A stretch of 47,306 nucleotides of DNA from Bryobacterales bacterium (GTDB lineage: Bacteria > Acidobacteriota > Terriglobia > Bryobacterales > Bryobacteraceae), in NCBI GenBank assembly GCA_003142185.1, contig PLOR01000012.1, forward strand, positions 1-47,306. The letters are read 5' to 3'. Below the pieces are notes generated by a model, which was not told the origin of the DNA, searched no databases, and saw nothing but the letters and a program-made list of their open reading frames with translations. The first letter of the stretch is position 1; every line of letters begins with the position of its first letter. Position numbers and translations under genes: made by a program. Shown in pieces: positions 17,104 through 27,300 of this stretch.

Positions 17104-18297
17104 TTAAACAGACATCAGGGCCGCCTGCAACATGGCGCGCGTATAGCCGACCTGGAACGCGATGGATGCATATCCGCCGCCGCCCGGATAGCCGCCGATG
17201 CGGCCGCGATCGCGGTCGTAGTCGAGGGCGCGGGGATGTTCGGGGTAAATCTCTCGCGTGTACTTGTGCTTCACCAGTTCCTTCATCACCAGGAACATGT
17301 TGTTCTCACCCTCGTCGATCGACACTTCCGAATATCGTTCGTAAGGCTTCGTCACTTTCACGTTGCGGAAGTGAACGTGGTTGATGCGGTCGCGCGATGC
17401 AAAGTAGGCGCAGATTTGGACGGGGTCCTGGCCCATTTCGCGGGTCACGCCGCAATCGAAGGTGATGCCGTTGGCAGGGCTCCTCACGATTTCAATGAGG
17501 TGCTTCCAGCCGTCCACGCTGCCCATGATCTGCTGCGACCCGCGGCTGATCGGGGCCGGGGGATCGTTGGGATGCAGCGCCAACCGGACCCCGGCCTTTT
17601 CGGCTTCCGGGATCACCTTTTTCAGGAAGTAGGTGATGGTGGCCCACATTTCTTGCAGCGTGTGGGCGCCCTCATCGGGCAAGGGAGGCAGGTCGCGGAA
17701 CTTGATGGAAGCTTCCTCGGCGCGGACGCTGCCCACATATTGGCGGCCCGGCGTGCGCACGAGGTCGTAATCAAAGCCAGTCCACCCGACACCGGTGCGG
17801 ACGTCGTCGGTCTCTTCGAAGTAACCCTCCATGGCGCGGTGGGCGTACCAGTTGTATTCGATGACGGGTAGTCCGGCCTTACCGGCCGCCTGGATGGAGG
17901 CGATTACTTTTTCGATCTCCTCATCGCGTCCCGGCCGTCCATAAATGGCGTTGTTGAAGCCGCCGATCATGAGGTTGCCGAGATTAAGGCCGCTGGCTTT
18001 GAGGCCCTCCATCTGGTCTTTGAGACGAGTTTCGTCCCAGGGGATTGGGCCGCCGCCGGAGAGCACCCAGTCGACGCCGAGTTGTTTGATGCGGCGCGCG
18101 GAGTCCGCCGGCGGATTGCTCGGGGTGCCGGGCTGCGTAGCACCGCCACCGCCGTCGGCGACTGAGAGAGCGATCTTGGGTGTGTCCTTTCCTTCAAGAC
18201 GGGGCGCGGGCATGTCGCCCGCAGCACTCGCTGGAGATGCGAAAGCCGCGATGCCGGCGGTTTGCATCAGGTTTCTTCGTGAAATTCCGACGTTCAC
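17104..18297 (-). CDS. uxuA: Tat-exported mannonate dehydratase (UxuA family)
   Basis: 397-residue TIM-barrel protein related to D-mannonate dehydratase, which converts D-mannonate to 2-keto-3-deoxygluconate in glucuronate breakdown. Family features include DWVLSGGGPIPWDETRLKDQ, the metal ligands in LALHPNDPP (His), FDCGVTREMG (Cys) and HVHFRNVK (His), and a late Asp/Arg-rich segment (ALDYDRDRGR) where UxuA has its RPDHG loop. The N-terminus is a twin-arginine signal (ISRRNLMQTAGIAAFASPAS), unlike the cytoplasmic enzyme of Escherichia coli, so it is predicted to act in the periplasm. Substrate identity is inferred from the family. It is convergent with the RraA gene, separated by the palindromic element, and divergent from the enolase-superfamily gene with 149 bp between them. 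Confidence 0.8.
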   Translation of the reverse strand: MNVGISRRNLMQTAGIAAFASPASAAGDMPAPRLEGKDTPKIALSVADGGGGATQPGTPSNPPADSARRIKQLGVDWVLSGGGPIPWDETRLKDQMEGLKASGLNLGNLMIGGFNNAIYGRPGRDEEIEKVIASIQAAGKAGLPVIEYNWYAHRAMEGYFEETDDVRTGVGWTGFDYDLVRTPGRQYVGSVRAEEASIKFRDLPPLPDEGAHTLQEMWATITYFLKKVIPEAEKAGVRLALHPNDPPAPISRGSQQIMGSVDGWKHLIEIVRSPANGITFDCGVTREMGQDPVQICAYFASRDRINHVHFRNVKVTKPYERYSEVSIDEGENNMFLVMKELVKHKYTREIYPEHPRALDYDRDRGRIGGYPGGGGYASIAFQVGYTRAMLQAALMSV

Positions 18298-18446
18298 GGC
18301 TCCGTTCTCCTTGGAAGCCTCTCGGGCTTCGGGGCGCGGCGCTACGCTGGCTGCGGCGTCGGCCCAATGGCCAAAGCGACTGTATCGGCTACTCCACCTA
18401 TAACTCCCTGGAGGGCTACACTGGTAATTCTCCGGGGAGGACGATT
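18298..18446. promoter_or_regulatory. Divergent intergenic region between two dehydratase genes
   Basis: The 149 bp separating the oppositely oriented dehydratase genes must hold both promoters. I see a strong ribosome binding site GGGGAGG at 18434-18440 for the rightward gene. I see no confident -35/-10 pair or operator palindrome. Confidence 0.35.
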
Positions 18447-19847
18447 ATGTTCAAACGCAGTGGCAAGATAAGACGGCGGGATCTGTTCAAGACCTCGGCC
18501 GGGATCATGGGCGGCGCGCTCTTGTCGCGGGAAGCCGCGGCCGAACAGGCGCCTCAACGAAACGTCAACACCAGCTCGAGCCCCTCCGCGCTCAAGATCA
18601 CCGACCTTCGCGTGGCGGTCGTGGCGAAGCCCGGGCCAAGCCCTTGCCCCATCATCCGCCTCGACACCAACCAGGGCGTCTATGGATTGGGAGAAGTCCG
18701 CGACGGCGCCAGCGCCACCTATGCGCTGTTTCTGAAAAGCCGCCTGTTGAATGAGAACCCGCTCAACATCACCTATCTCTTCGAGAAGATCAAACAGTTC
18801 GGCTTCCATGGCCGCCAGGCCGGTGGCGTGGTAGCCGTCGAAGAGGCCCTCTGGGATATCGCCGGCAAAGTGTACAACGTGCCCATCTACCAGATGTTGG
18901 GCGGCAAGTTCCGCGACCGCATCAGAATTTACGCCGACACGGACGAATCGCCGGACCCGCACGTCTTCGCACAACGCCTGAAAGCCCGTAAAGAGGAGAT
19001 GGGCCTCACCTGGCTGAAAATGGACGTGGGCATCAACCTGGTGCAGAACATTCCCGGCACGGTGACCGAGCCTTCGGAAATGAGCGCGTGGGAGCAAAGA
19101 GCGCTGCCGCATCCCTTCGTCGCCACCGAGGTGACCGAAAAGGGCATCGAGAAGCTCTCCGAGTATGTGCAGGCCGCGCGCGAAGCCGTCGGCATGGAGA
19201 TTCCGCTGTCCATGGATCACCTCGGCCACCTGGGCGTGAACTCCATCATCCGGCTGGGGAAGGCTTACGAGAAGTTCAACCTTTCCTGGATGGAAGATGT
19301 GATTCCGTGGCAGTATACCGACATGCTGAAGCACATCACGGATAACAGCCCCACGCCGATCCTGACCGGTGAGGACATCTACCTGAAAGAAGACTTCATC
19401 AACTTGTGTGAGAAGCACGCCGTCAGCAAGATCCATCCGGACATTTCCACTTCCGGCGGAATCCTGGAGACGCACAAAATCGGCGAAGCGGCTATGGAAC
19501 TGGGCGTACCGATGGCCATGCACTATGCCGGCACCCCTGTCGGCGCCCTGGCGAGCGTTCACTGCGCCGCCGCCACGGAGAATTTCCTGGCCTGCGAAAA
19601 CCACTCGCTGGACGTGCCGTGGTGGCAAGACATGGTGGAGGGCATCGAGAAGCCCATCATCAACAAGGGATTCATCAAGGTTCCGGACAAGCCCGGCCTT
19701 GGCATCACTCTGAACGAGGAGGTGGTCCGGCAGCATCTGCTGCCCGGCACCGGCTATTTTGAACCCACCACGCAATGGGACCACGAGCGCTCCTGGGACC
19801 GGCTCTGGAGCATGATGAAGGCGGAAGAAGCGAGCCATCGAGGTTGA
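18447..19847 (+). CDS. Tat-exported enolase-superfamily dehydratase (mandelate racemase/ManD-like)
   Basis: 466-residue member of the mandelate racemase/muconate lactonizing group, probably a sugar-acid dehydratase. The three metal-binding carboxylates are Asp257 (SMDHLGH), Glu283 (WMEDVIPW) and Glu309 (TGEDIY), spaced 26 residues apart as in mannonate and galactonate dehydratases. Asp332 (HPDIS) and His359 (MAMHYAG) fit the catalytic dyad of the barrel's far side. The N-terminal capping domain spans about residues 50-160 (GVYGLGEVRDG, VEEALWDIAGK). Residues 1-34 are a twin-arginine signal (RRRDLFKTSAGIMGGALL), so it is exported folded. The ATG at 18447 is chosen because GGGGAGG precedes it by six bases and the Tat motif follows. 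The longer frame upstream overlaps the divergent gene. The RraA-like gene follows 25 bp later. Confidence 0.85.
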   Translation: MFKRSGKIRRRDLFKTSAGIMGGALLSREAAAEQAPQRNVNTSSSPSALKITDLRVAVVAKPGPSPCPIIRLDTNQGVYGLGEVRDGASATYALFLKSRLLNENPLNITYLFEKIKQFGFHGRQAGGVVAVEEALWDIAGKVYNVPIYQMLGGKFRDRIRIYADTDESPDPHVFAQRLKARKEEMGLTWLKMDVGINLVQNIPGTVTEPSEMSAWEQRALPHPFVATEVTEKGIEKLSEYVQAAREAVGMEIPLSMDHLGHLGVNSIIRLGKAYEKFNLSWMEDVIPWQYTDMLKHITDNSPTPILTGEDIYLKEDFINLCEKHAVSKIHPDISTSGGILETHKIGEAAMELGVPMAMHYAGTPVGALASVHCAAATENFLACENHSLDVPWWQDMVEGIEKPIINKGFIKVPDKPGLGITLNEEVVRQHLLPGTGYFEPTTQWDHERSWDRLWSMMKAEEASHRG

Positions 19848-19872
19848 CCCCGGAAGGAGGATAATACTCACC

Positions 19873-20853
19873 ATGATTCGCAACCGAGATTTCGGCTACA
19901 TGGCGCTCGCTCTGAGCGCCTGGGCTCTGCCCATCCTAGCGCCCGCGCCCGCCCACGCACAGTTGTGGACCTGGACCCGCGAGCAGATGATCGAATACAC
20001 GCCAACCTGGGCCGGAGATCGCTTCGCCGACGGGCGTCCCAAGGTTTCCGACGGCCTGCTGGAACGCGCGCGCGGCCTTTCCAGTGAAGAGCTCGTCATC
20101 AATTGGGCCGACGGCGCTGCGCCGGCGGGAAAAGGCGGCGCCGCCGAGGGCGCGAGTGGCGGCCGCGGCAACCCCTACGGCCAGTACACCGGCGGCTGGC
20201 AGGTTCTCCATCCCTCCAAGAAAATGGTCGGCCGGGCCGTCACCATGGCTTTCATGCCGGCGCGCCCCGACCTGGACGCCGTGGTGAACGACAAGGCCCG
20301 CGCCAAAGGCATCGACCACCTGCGGAACCAGACCGTGATCGACATGCTGCAACCCGGCGACGTCCTGGTGGTGGACATCTACGGAAAGCAGGAAGGCGGC
20401 ACCATCGTCGGCGACAATCTCTTCCATTACATCATGCGGGCCACCAAGGGCGGCGGCCTGGTGGTGGATGGAAGTATCCGCGACCTGGAAGGCATCAGCG
20501 AGATCGACATGCCGGCTTACTTCCGCAGCGTGCATCCGAGCTACATTAATGGAGTCACGGTGGCCGCGGTGAACGTTCCAATTCGCATCGGCGACGTCAC
20601 TGTCATGCCGGGCGATGTGGTGATCGGCGATCCCGAAGGTGTCAGCTTCGTTCCGCCGCAGTTGATCCAGGGGATCGTGGACCGGGCCGACACCACCCAC
20701 ATTCACGATGAGTGGACCAAGAAGAAGTTCGACGAAGGCAAGTACAAATCCAGTGATATCTACGGCAGTCCACATGACCCGGCATTGATCAAGGAATACC
20801 AGGAATATCTCGCGAAGCGCCTGCAAGAGATCCGTAAGAACAACCCGAAATAG
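19873..20853 (+). CDS. Second exported RraA-family protein, long form
   Basis: 326-residue RraA-fold protein with a signal peptide (MALALSAWALPILAPAPAHA). It is about 80 residues longer than the first copy. The extra sequence is an N-terminal Trp-rich region (LWTWTREQMIEYTPTWAGDR), a Gly/Ala-rich insertion at about residues 80-108, and a charged C-terminal tail. The signature GGGLVVDGSIRDLEGISEID carries the Arg203-Asp204 pair, and GDVTVMPGDVVIGDPEGVSF is the second conserved strand. A strong Shine-Dalgarno GGAAGGAGG precedes the ATG by 12 bases. It lies in the same direction and 25 bp after the enolase-superfamily dehydratase, suggesting that the two act in sequence: dehydration, then retro-aldol cleavage or another keto-acid step. 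The substrate is unknown. Confidence 0.83.
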   Translation: MIRNRDFGYMALALSAWALPILAPAPAHAQLWTWTREQMIEYTPTWAGDRFADGRPKVSDGLLERARGLSSEELVINWADGAAPAGKGGAAEGASGGRGNPYGQYTGGWQVLHPSKKMVGRAVTMAFMPARPDLDAVVNDKARAKGIDHLRNQTVIDMLQPGDVLVVDIYGKQEGGTIVGDNLFHYIMRATKGGGLVVDGSIRDLEGISEIDMPAYFRSVHPSYINGVTVAAVNVPIRIGDVTVMPGDVVIGDPEGVSFVPPQLIQGIVDRADTTHIHDEWTKKKFDEGKYKSSDIYGSPHDPALIKEYQEYLAKRLQEIRKNNPK

Positions 20854-20887
20854 CTATTGGTTCTGGCTCTTTAGCGACGGCGCGCAC

Positions 20888-21303
20888 CTACGGGCCTTGC
20901 CGCTCCCGTTTAAAGAACACCACTGCCAGCGGGGGAACCGTGATCACAACGGAGAGAGGAGGCCCTGCCATGGCGTCGGCTCCGAGGGTACGCCGCCGGC
21001 GTTGCCGATGTCACCGCCGCCATAGTATCGAGAGTCGCTATTGGGCAACTCCCGGTAAAATCCGCCCTCGGGTACACCCAGGCGATAGCCTTCGCGGGGG
21101 ACCGGGGTGAAGTTGGCTACCACCATCAGAAAGTCGTTGGGGTCCCGGGCACGGCGCAGAAATGAGACGATGCTGTTGTCCACATCCCGAAAGTCGATCC
21201 ACTGAAAGCCATTCCAGGCGAAGTCCACTTCGTACAGTGCCGGCTGGGACACGTAGAGCTGGTTCAGGGCACGCACATAGTCCTGGATTTGCCGATGAGA
21301 GTC
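20888..21303 (-). pseudogene. glgB: C-terminal fragment of GH13 1,4-alpha-glucan branching enzyme
   Basis: On the minus strand this encodes the last ~135 residues of a GH13 branching enzyme: HRQIQDYVRALNQLYVSQPA, then VDFAWNGFQWIDFRD, NDFLMVVANFTPVPREGYRL and FYRELPNSDSRYYGGGDIGN. After PTPWQG the frame breaks (TGA at 20946). A one-base deletion near 20965 separates it from the expected ending (LSVVITVPPLAVVFFKRERQ, stop at 20888-20890). The whole catalytic barrel is missing: upstream of about 21303 the similarity stops and the GH57 gene begins on the other strand. Truncation plus frameshift make this a fossil gene. Confidence 0.85.
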
Positions 21304-21348
21304 GAAACCAACTCTTGCTGTTTACCGATCCTGAGGTTGAGAGGACCT

Positions 21349-22806
21349 ATGACTACTGTCGAGTTGCATGAGTATATCGGCGGGCTGCCGAACATTTGCG
21401 GTTCTGAAGAGATCGTCGCCCAGGGCTTGTCGCGAACGGGAGCCGCTTACCTGGGCGAGTCCGGTATCGACTTTGGCCGCGTGCGGAGCGCATTCAGCAA
21501 TGCCCTCCACATGCACCAGCCGCTGATTCCGGCCGGCGGACACGACTTGGCCACCGCCTCGGTGATCAGCAATCTCCAGTTTATGCGGGACTTCGGGAAC
21601 GACGAAGCCCGCTACAACGAGGGGATCTTCGCCTGGTGCTACAAGCGCATGGACGAATTCATTCCGCAGTTGATCCATGAAGGAAAGCAGCCGCGCGTCA
21701 TGCTGGACTACTCTGGCTGCTTGTTGCACGGGCTGCGGACGATGGGCCTGGACGACGTCATCGACAGTCTCCGCAATATCACCTGCAACCCGGCGTACCG
21801 GCGCGCCGTGGAATGGTTGGGCAACTCCTGGGGCCACGCGGTAGCCCCATCCACACCGGCGCAGGACTTTCGCCTGCACGTGCGCGCGTGGCAGCAGCAT
21901 TTTGCCGCGATCTTCGGTCTGGAGGCGCTCAGCCGCGTGCGAGGATTCTCGCCCGCGGAAATGGCGTTGCCGAACCATCCGGATGTGGCTTACGAGTTCG
22001 TCCGGACGCTGAAGGAGTGCGGCTACCGCTGGGTCCTGGTGCAAGAGCACTCCGTCGAGCGCGTGGAGGATGGAGGGCAAATCCGCCAGCCGCACGTTCC
22101 GCACCTACTGGTGGCGCGCAACTCACAGGGCCAAACCGAGAGCATCACCGCCATTATCAAGACCCAGGGCAGTGACACCAAGCTGGTGGCCCAGATGCAG
22201 CCTTACTACGAGGCCAAAGGCCTGTCCCAGGCCGCCCTGGGAGGCAAATCGATCCCCCAGCTCTCGGCCCAGATAGCGGACGGCGAGAACGGCGGTGTCA
22301 TGATGAATGAGTTCCCGTCCAAGTTCCTGGAGGTCATGCGCGAAGCCTCCGGCTCCGATACGCCGCCCGTCAACGTCAGCGAATACCTGGAATACCTGGA
22401 TGCGCTGGGAATTCGCGAGCGGGACTTCCCCGCCATCCAGCCCATCCTGCAGAAACGAATCTGGGGCCGGTTTCAAGAAGGCTCTGGCGGTGAGGCGCTG
22501 GAACGCGTGATAGCCGAACTGCGCAAAGAAGACGGCCGCTTTCACATGGAAGGTGGAAGCTGGACCAACAATCTCTCGTGGGTCCGAGGCTATGGTCATG
22601 TCTTGGCGCCCATGGAACAAGTGAGCGCCCTGTTCGCCGAAAAAACGCGAGGCGTCGCTCCATCCGAGCATCGATACCGTAACGCTCTGTACTACCTGCT
22701 CATGACCCAGACGAGTTGCTTTCGATATTGGGGCAGCGGCGTCTGGACCGAGTATGCTCGCGAGCTCTGCCGGAGGGCCACCGCGATTCTTCAACACGAT
22801 TTCTGA
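21349..22806 (+). CDS. GH57 family glycoside hydrolase
   Basis: 485-residue protein of glycoside hydrolase family 57, a family of alpha-glucan-active enzymes (amylases, glucanotransferases, branching enzymes). The family's first motif is seen as NALHMHQPLIPAGG (His54, His56, Pro58). The barrel continues with MLDYSGCLLHGL, SWGHAVAPSTP and AEMALPNHPDVAYEF, where the Glu of AEMALPN sits about where the family's nucleophile motif is expected. The exact activity is not readable. The ATG at 21349 is preferred over an upstream in-frame ATG because GAGGTTGAGAGGA lies just before it and the upstream residues overlap the glgB remnant. No signal peptide, so cytoplasmic. It leads a same-strand run of alpha-glucan genes ending with glgA. 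Confidence 0.8.
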   Translation: MTTVELHEYIGGLPNICGSEEIVAQGLSRTGAAYLGESGIDFGRVRSAFSNALHMHQPLIPAGGHDLATASVISNLQFMRDFGNDEARYNEGIFAWCYKRMDEFIPQLIHEGKQPRVMLDYSGCLLHGLRTMGLDDVIDSLRNITCNPAYRRAVEWLGNSWGHAVAPSTPAQDFRLHVRAWQQHFAAIFGLEALSRVRGFSPAEMALPNHPDVAYEFVRTLKECGYRWVLVQEHSVERVEDGGQIRQPHVPHLLVARNSQGQTESITAIIKTQGSDTKLVAQMQPYYEAKGLSQAALGGKSIPQLSAQIADGENGGVMMNEFPSKFLEVMREASGSDTPPVNVSEYLEYLDALGIRERDFPAIQPILQKRIWGRFQEGSGGEALERVIAELRKEDGRFHMEGGSWTNNLSWVRGYGHVLAPMEQVSALFAEKTRGVAPSEHRYRNALYYLLMTQTSCFRYWGSGVWTEYARELCRRATAILQHDF

Positions 22807-22857
22807 TTGCCGCCCGCAATCGGCAAGATTCGAAAAAACTCACCAGGAGATGCTATT

Positions 22858-23067
22858 GTGAAATGCTGGTTCTCTGAACCTGATGCGCGAGGAACGTGTG
22901 CCGCGTGTGGGCGCGCTCTATGCCACCAACACGCGCATTTCCATGACGAGTTGACCCTCGCCAAATCCGATACAAGTACGGGCTACGCCAGCTACTATAA
23001 TGTCTACGGCGCGCTCAAATGTGGAGATTGCCGATTAGAGTGGAAAAACTACCAGCCCGGACGGTGA
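22858..23067 (+). CDS. Small Cys/His-rich zinc-binding protein
   Basis: 69-residue protein starting at GTG, preceded by AGGAG at a good distance. It has two Cys pairs (CAAC at residues 14-17 and CGDC at 55-58) plus Cys3, Cys22 and four alternating histidines (CHQHAHFH). This gives enough ligands for one or two zinc ions, in a pattern reminiscent of B-box or LIM-like knuckles. No membrane segment. It lies 51 bp after the GH57 hydrolase and 7 bp before the DUF4912 gene, so it belongs to the alpha-glucan transcript. Function is unknown; a structural or regulatory zinc protein is possible. An upstream in-frame ATG at 22807 lacks a ribosome binding site. Confidence 0.6.
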   Translation: MKCWFSEPDARGTCAACGRALCHQHAHFHDELTLAKSDTSTGYASYYNVYGALKCGDCRLEWKNYQPGR

Positions 23068-23074
23068 AAAGGAC

Positions 23075-24079
23075 GTGACGGACGAATCCGGGAGCGATGG
23101 CTCCCCGTTGCTCAACGCGCTGAGGACCGCTCTGGGGCGCGTCATTTCCACGATTCGAGCGTTCAGCGCCACGCTCCCCGCGCGGACTGAAACGGCGAGA
23201 ACCGAACCGCCGCGGTTTGGAGACTACGAAAAAGTCGAGGAGGCCAAGTATTACTCCCCAGGCCTTCCTTCTCTGGCCGACGACAGGGACCTCCCCGAGT
23301 GGCTCGTACGGCCCAAGGTGACTCTGCTCGCCGTCGATCCGTACCTGGTCTATGTTTATTGGGATTTCGACCTTGCCAAACTACCGCCGGACACCACTGC
23401 GGCCATATTGCGCTTCTACGACGCGGCGACTCACTTCGACGTGGATGTCGACCTTCGGACGAGGAACTGGTACGTTCCGCTTTGGAGCCCGGCGAAAACC
23501 TATTACGCCGATCTCGGCGCGATCACTGCGGCCGGTGAGTTTATCCCGCTGGTACGTTCCAACACCATCCAGACACCCCGCGGTTGGCCGGTTGCCGAAG
23601 TGGAGCACCGTTTCGTCTCAGGCGCCGCCGCGTCCCCACCGTCTGACGAATCGGTTCTCCCGCAGACTCCGCCGTTCAATTCAGAGTATTCTGGAATCCT
23701 CGAAACCACGCCTCACGCCGGCGGTTCCCCAACCGCAGCCGAGCCCCCGTTGGCGAAAGCGGAGCCGGCGGTTGCTTATTCACCGGCCACTGGCGACCAG
23801 CCACCGGCATCTACCGTGACCCCACCGCCAACCGAACCGCACATCCCCAAGCCAGGCGACCCTGCGGAGATTCTGCGAAGCAGGTTGTCGGAGATGTATG
23901 AGTTTCGGCAGTGGCAGCCACAGGCCCGAAGTGCCGTGGAGAGTCTTCCCGCCATCCCGCCGCTGCCGGCGTCGCCGGATCCGCTGGACGATTTGACCGC
24001 GCACGCCGAACGGCAATTCTCGCCCGGCCTCTCGTCGCTTCTCCTGGGAGGGCAAGACACGCGGAAGCCGGCGGGTTAG
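23075..24079 (+). CDS. DUF4912 domain protein
   Basis: 334-residue protein with a DUF4912 domain at about residues 70-180 (VRPKVTLLAVDPYLVYVYWD, LRTRNWYVPLWSPAKTYYAD, FIPLVRSNTIQTPRGWP). The rest of the chain is low-complexity and Pro/Ser/Ala-rich (about residues 190-265), then a helical tail (ILRSRLSEMYEFRQWQPQAR). DUF4912 has an unknown biochemical role and is found beside GH57 and glycogen genes in several phyla, which matches its place here between a GH57 hydrolase and a GH57 branching enzyme. GTG start at 23075 with AAGGA just upstream. No export signal. A scaffold or glucan-binding role in glycogen synthesis is an inference from gene neighbourhood. Confidence 0.85.
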   Translation: MTDESGSDGSPLLNALRTALGRVISTIRAFSATLPARTETARTEPPRFGDYEKVEEAKYYSPGLPSLADDRDLPEWLVRPKVTLLAVDPYLVYVYWDFDLAKLPPDTTAAILRFYDAATHFDVDVDLRTRNWYVPLWSPAKTYYADLGAITAAGEFIPLVRSNTIQTPRGWPVAEVEHRFVSGAAASPPSDESVLPQTPPFNSEYSGILETTPHAGGSPTAAEPPLAKAEPAVAYSPATGDQPPASTVTPPPTEPHIPKPGDPAEILRSRLSEMYEFRQWQPQARSAVESLPAIPPLPASPDPLDDLTAHAERQFSPGLSSLLLGGQDTRKPAG

Positions 24080-24085
24080 CCACCT

Positions 24086-25729
<1,644 letters not shown>

Positions 25730-27262
25730 CACGCCGCTACAGATCGTCATGGTTTGCCCGGAGCTCGTCCCTTTCGCCAAGACGGGCGGCCTTGCGGACA
25801 TGGTGAGCTCGCTCGCGGTTGCCCTGCAAAGCTTCGGCCACCAGGTCCGTATAATTATGCCGGCCTACCGCGACGTGCTTGAGAAGGGAATTGCCCGCGA
25901 TACCGGCATTCGGTTCCATGTCTCCATCGCCGGCAGATCCGAAGTGGGCGCGCTGCTCACGGCCACGCTCGGCGCAGGCATTCCGGTTTATTTCATTCGA
26001 TGCGACCGGTACTTCGATCGGCCCTTCCTGTATGGCACGTTGGAAGGTGACTATCCTGACAACGCGGAACGATTTGCGTTCTTCGCGCGCGGCGTCCTGG
26101 AAGTACTCCGCCAACTCGGCCCGGCGCATGTTCTTCATGCGCACGACTGGCAAGCGGCCATGGCGATCACGTTCCTGAAGGCCCAGCCGGAGTTGTATCC
26201 CGAGCTTTCCTCGGTGCGGACGGTATTGACCATCCACAACCTCGGATATCAAGGGCTGTTTCCTCCCCACCAGTGGGGGCTGCTGGGGCTGGACCAGAAT
26301 CTGTTTACAGCCCGCCATCTCGAGTTTTATGGTCAAATCAACTTCATGAAAGGCGCGATCGTGTTTGCCGACGCGCTCACCACGGTGAGCCCCACGTATA
26401 GCCGGGAGATCCAGACATCGGAATATGGCTTCGGGCTCGAGGGTGTCCTCAAAGCACGCGCAGCCAGTCTGGTGGGCATATTGAACGGCGCCGACTACGA
26501 AATCTGGAACCCGCAGGTGGATCGGTTCATCGCCGGGAACTACGGTCTCGGGGACCTCTCCGGCAAGGGAGCGTGCAAGGCCGGCCTGCAACGCACGTTC
26601 GGACTCAGGGTCGATCCCGAAATCCCGCTCCTTGGCGCAGTTTCGCGGCTGGTATCGCAGAAGGGATTCGATCTGTTGGAGGGAATACTCGACGATCTGC
26701 TGCAGAGAGGCGTGCAGATAGTCATACTGGGCAGCGGCGAACGGAAATATCAGGATTTCTTTCAGATGGTGGCCCAGCGGAATCCCGGAAAGCTGGGCGT
26801 GCGCATCGCATTCGAGGATGCCCTGGCCCACAAGATTGAGGCCGGAGCCGATATGTTCCTGATGCCTTCGCGTTACGAGCCGAGCGGGTTGAATCAACTT
26901 TACAGCCTGAAGTACGGCACCATTCCTATCGTCAGAGCCACCGGGGGACTGAAAGACAGTGTCGAGGAATACGATCCCGCGACCGGAAAAGGCAACGGCT
27001 TTCGATTCGACCCATATGGCGGCGCAGCCTTTCAGGCGGCCGTGGACCGCGCCTTGGGCGTCTTTCGCCGTAAGGAGCAATGGCGAACGCTGATGAGAAA
27101 CGCCATGACGGCGGACTATTCCTGGCTCCGCTCCGCCCGCGAGTACTCGAACCTATATGTGAATCTGGTGCAGGGTTCTGCGCGCGATCCTCGCGCGGGG
27201 GCTGACATCGGCCGCCATGCCCGGGATCTGCAAGCTTGATCATCCGCGCGCGGGTGTGCGTA

Positions 27263-27292
27263 TTGAGCCGGGCTGGCCCGGTGGCATACCAT
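27263..27292 (+). promoter_or_regulatory. Promoter-like -35/-10 pair for the response-regulator gene
   Basis: TTGAGC at 27263-27268, an 18-base spacer, then TACCAT at 27287-27292, eight bases before the GTG start at 27301. There is no Shine-Dalgarno sequence, so the message would be leaderless or nearly so. The same TACCAT-N8-start arrangement precedes the TPR gene at 5201. Confidence 0.45.
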
Positions 27293-27300
27293 AAGCCTTA

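Noticed and set aside
16911-17384. Frame running through the palindromic element into the mannonate dehydratase antisense
   Set aside because: It translates the repeat (RTSACAT-like residues) and the reverse strand of a real gene. Such repeat-derived frames are spurious.
18180-18446. N-terminal extension of the enolase-superfamily protein
   Set aside because: The extension overlaps the divergent dehydratase gene. The ATG at 18447 has a strong ribosome binding site and starts the Tat signal.
18342-19883. Long minus-strand frame antisense to the enolase-superfamily gene
   Set aside because: Val/His/Asp-rich low-complexity translation without motifs. The + strand has the complete metal site and Tat signal.
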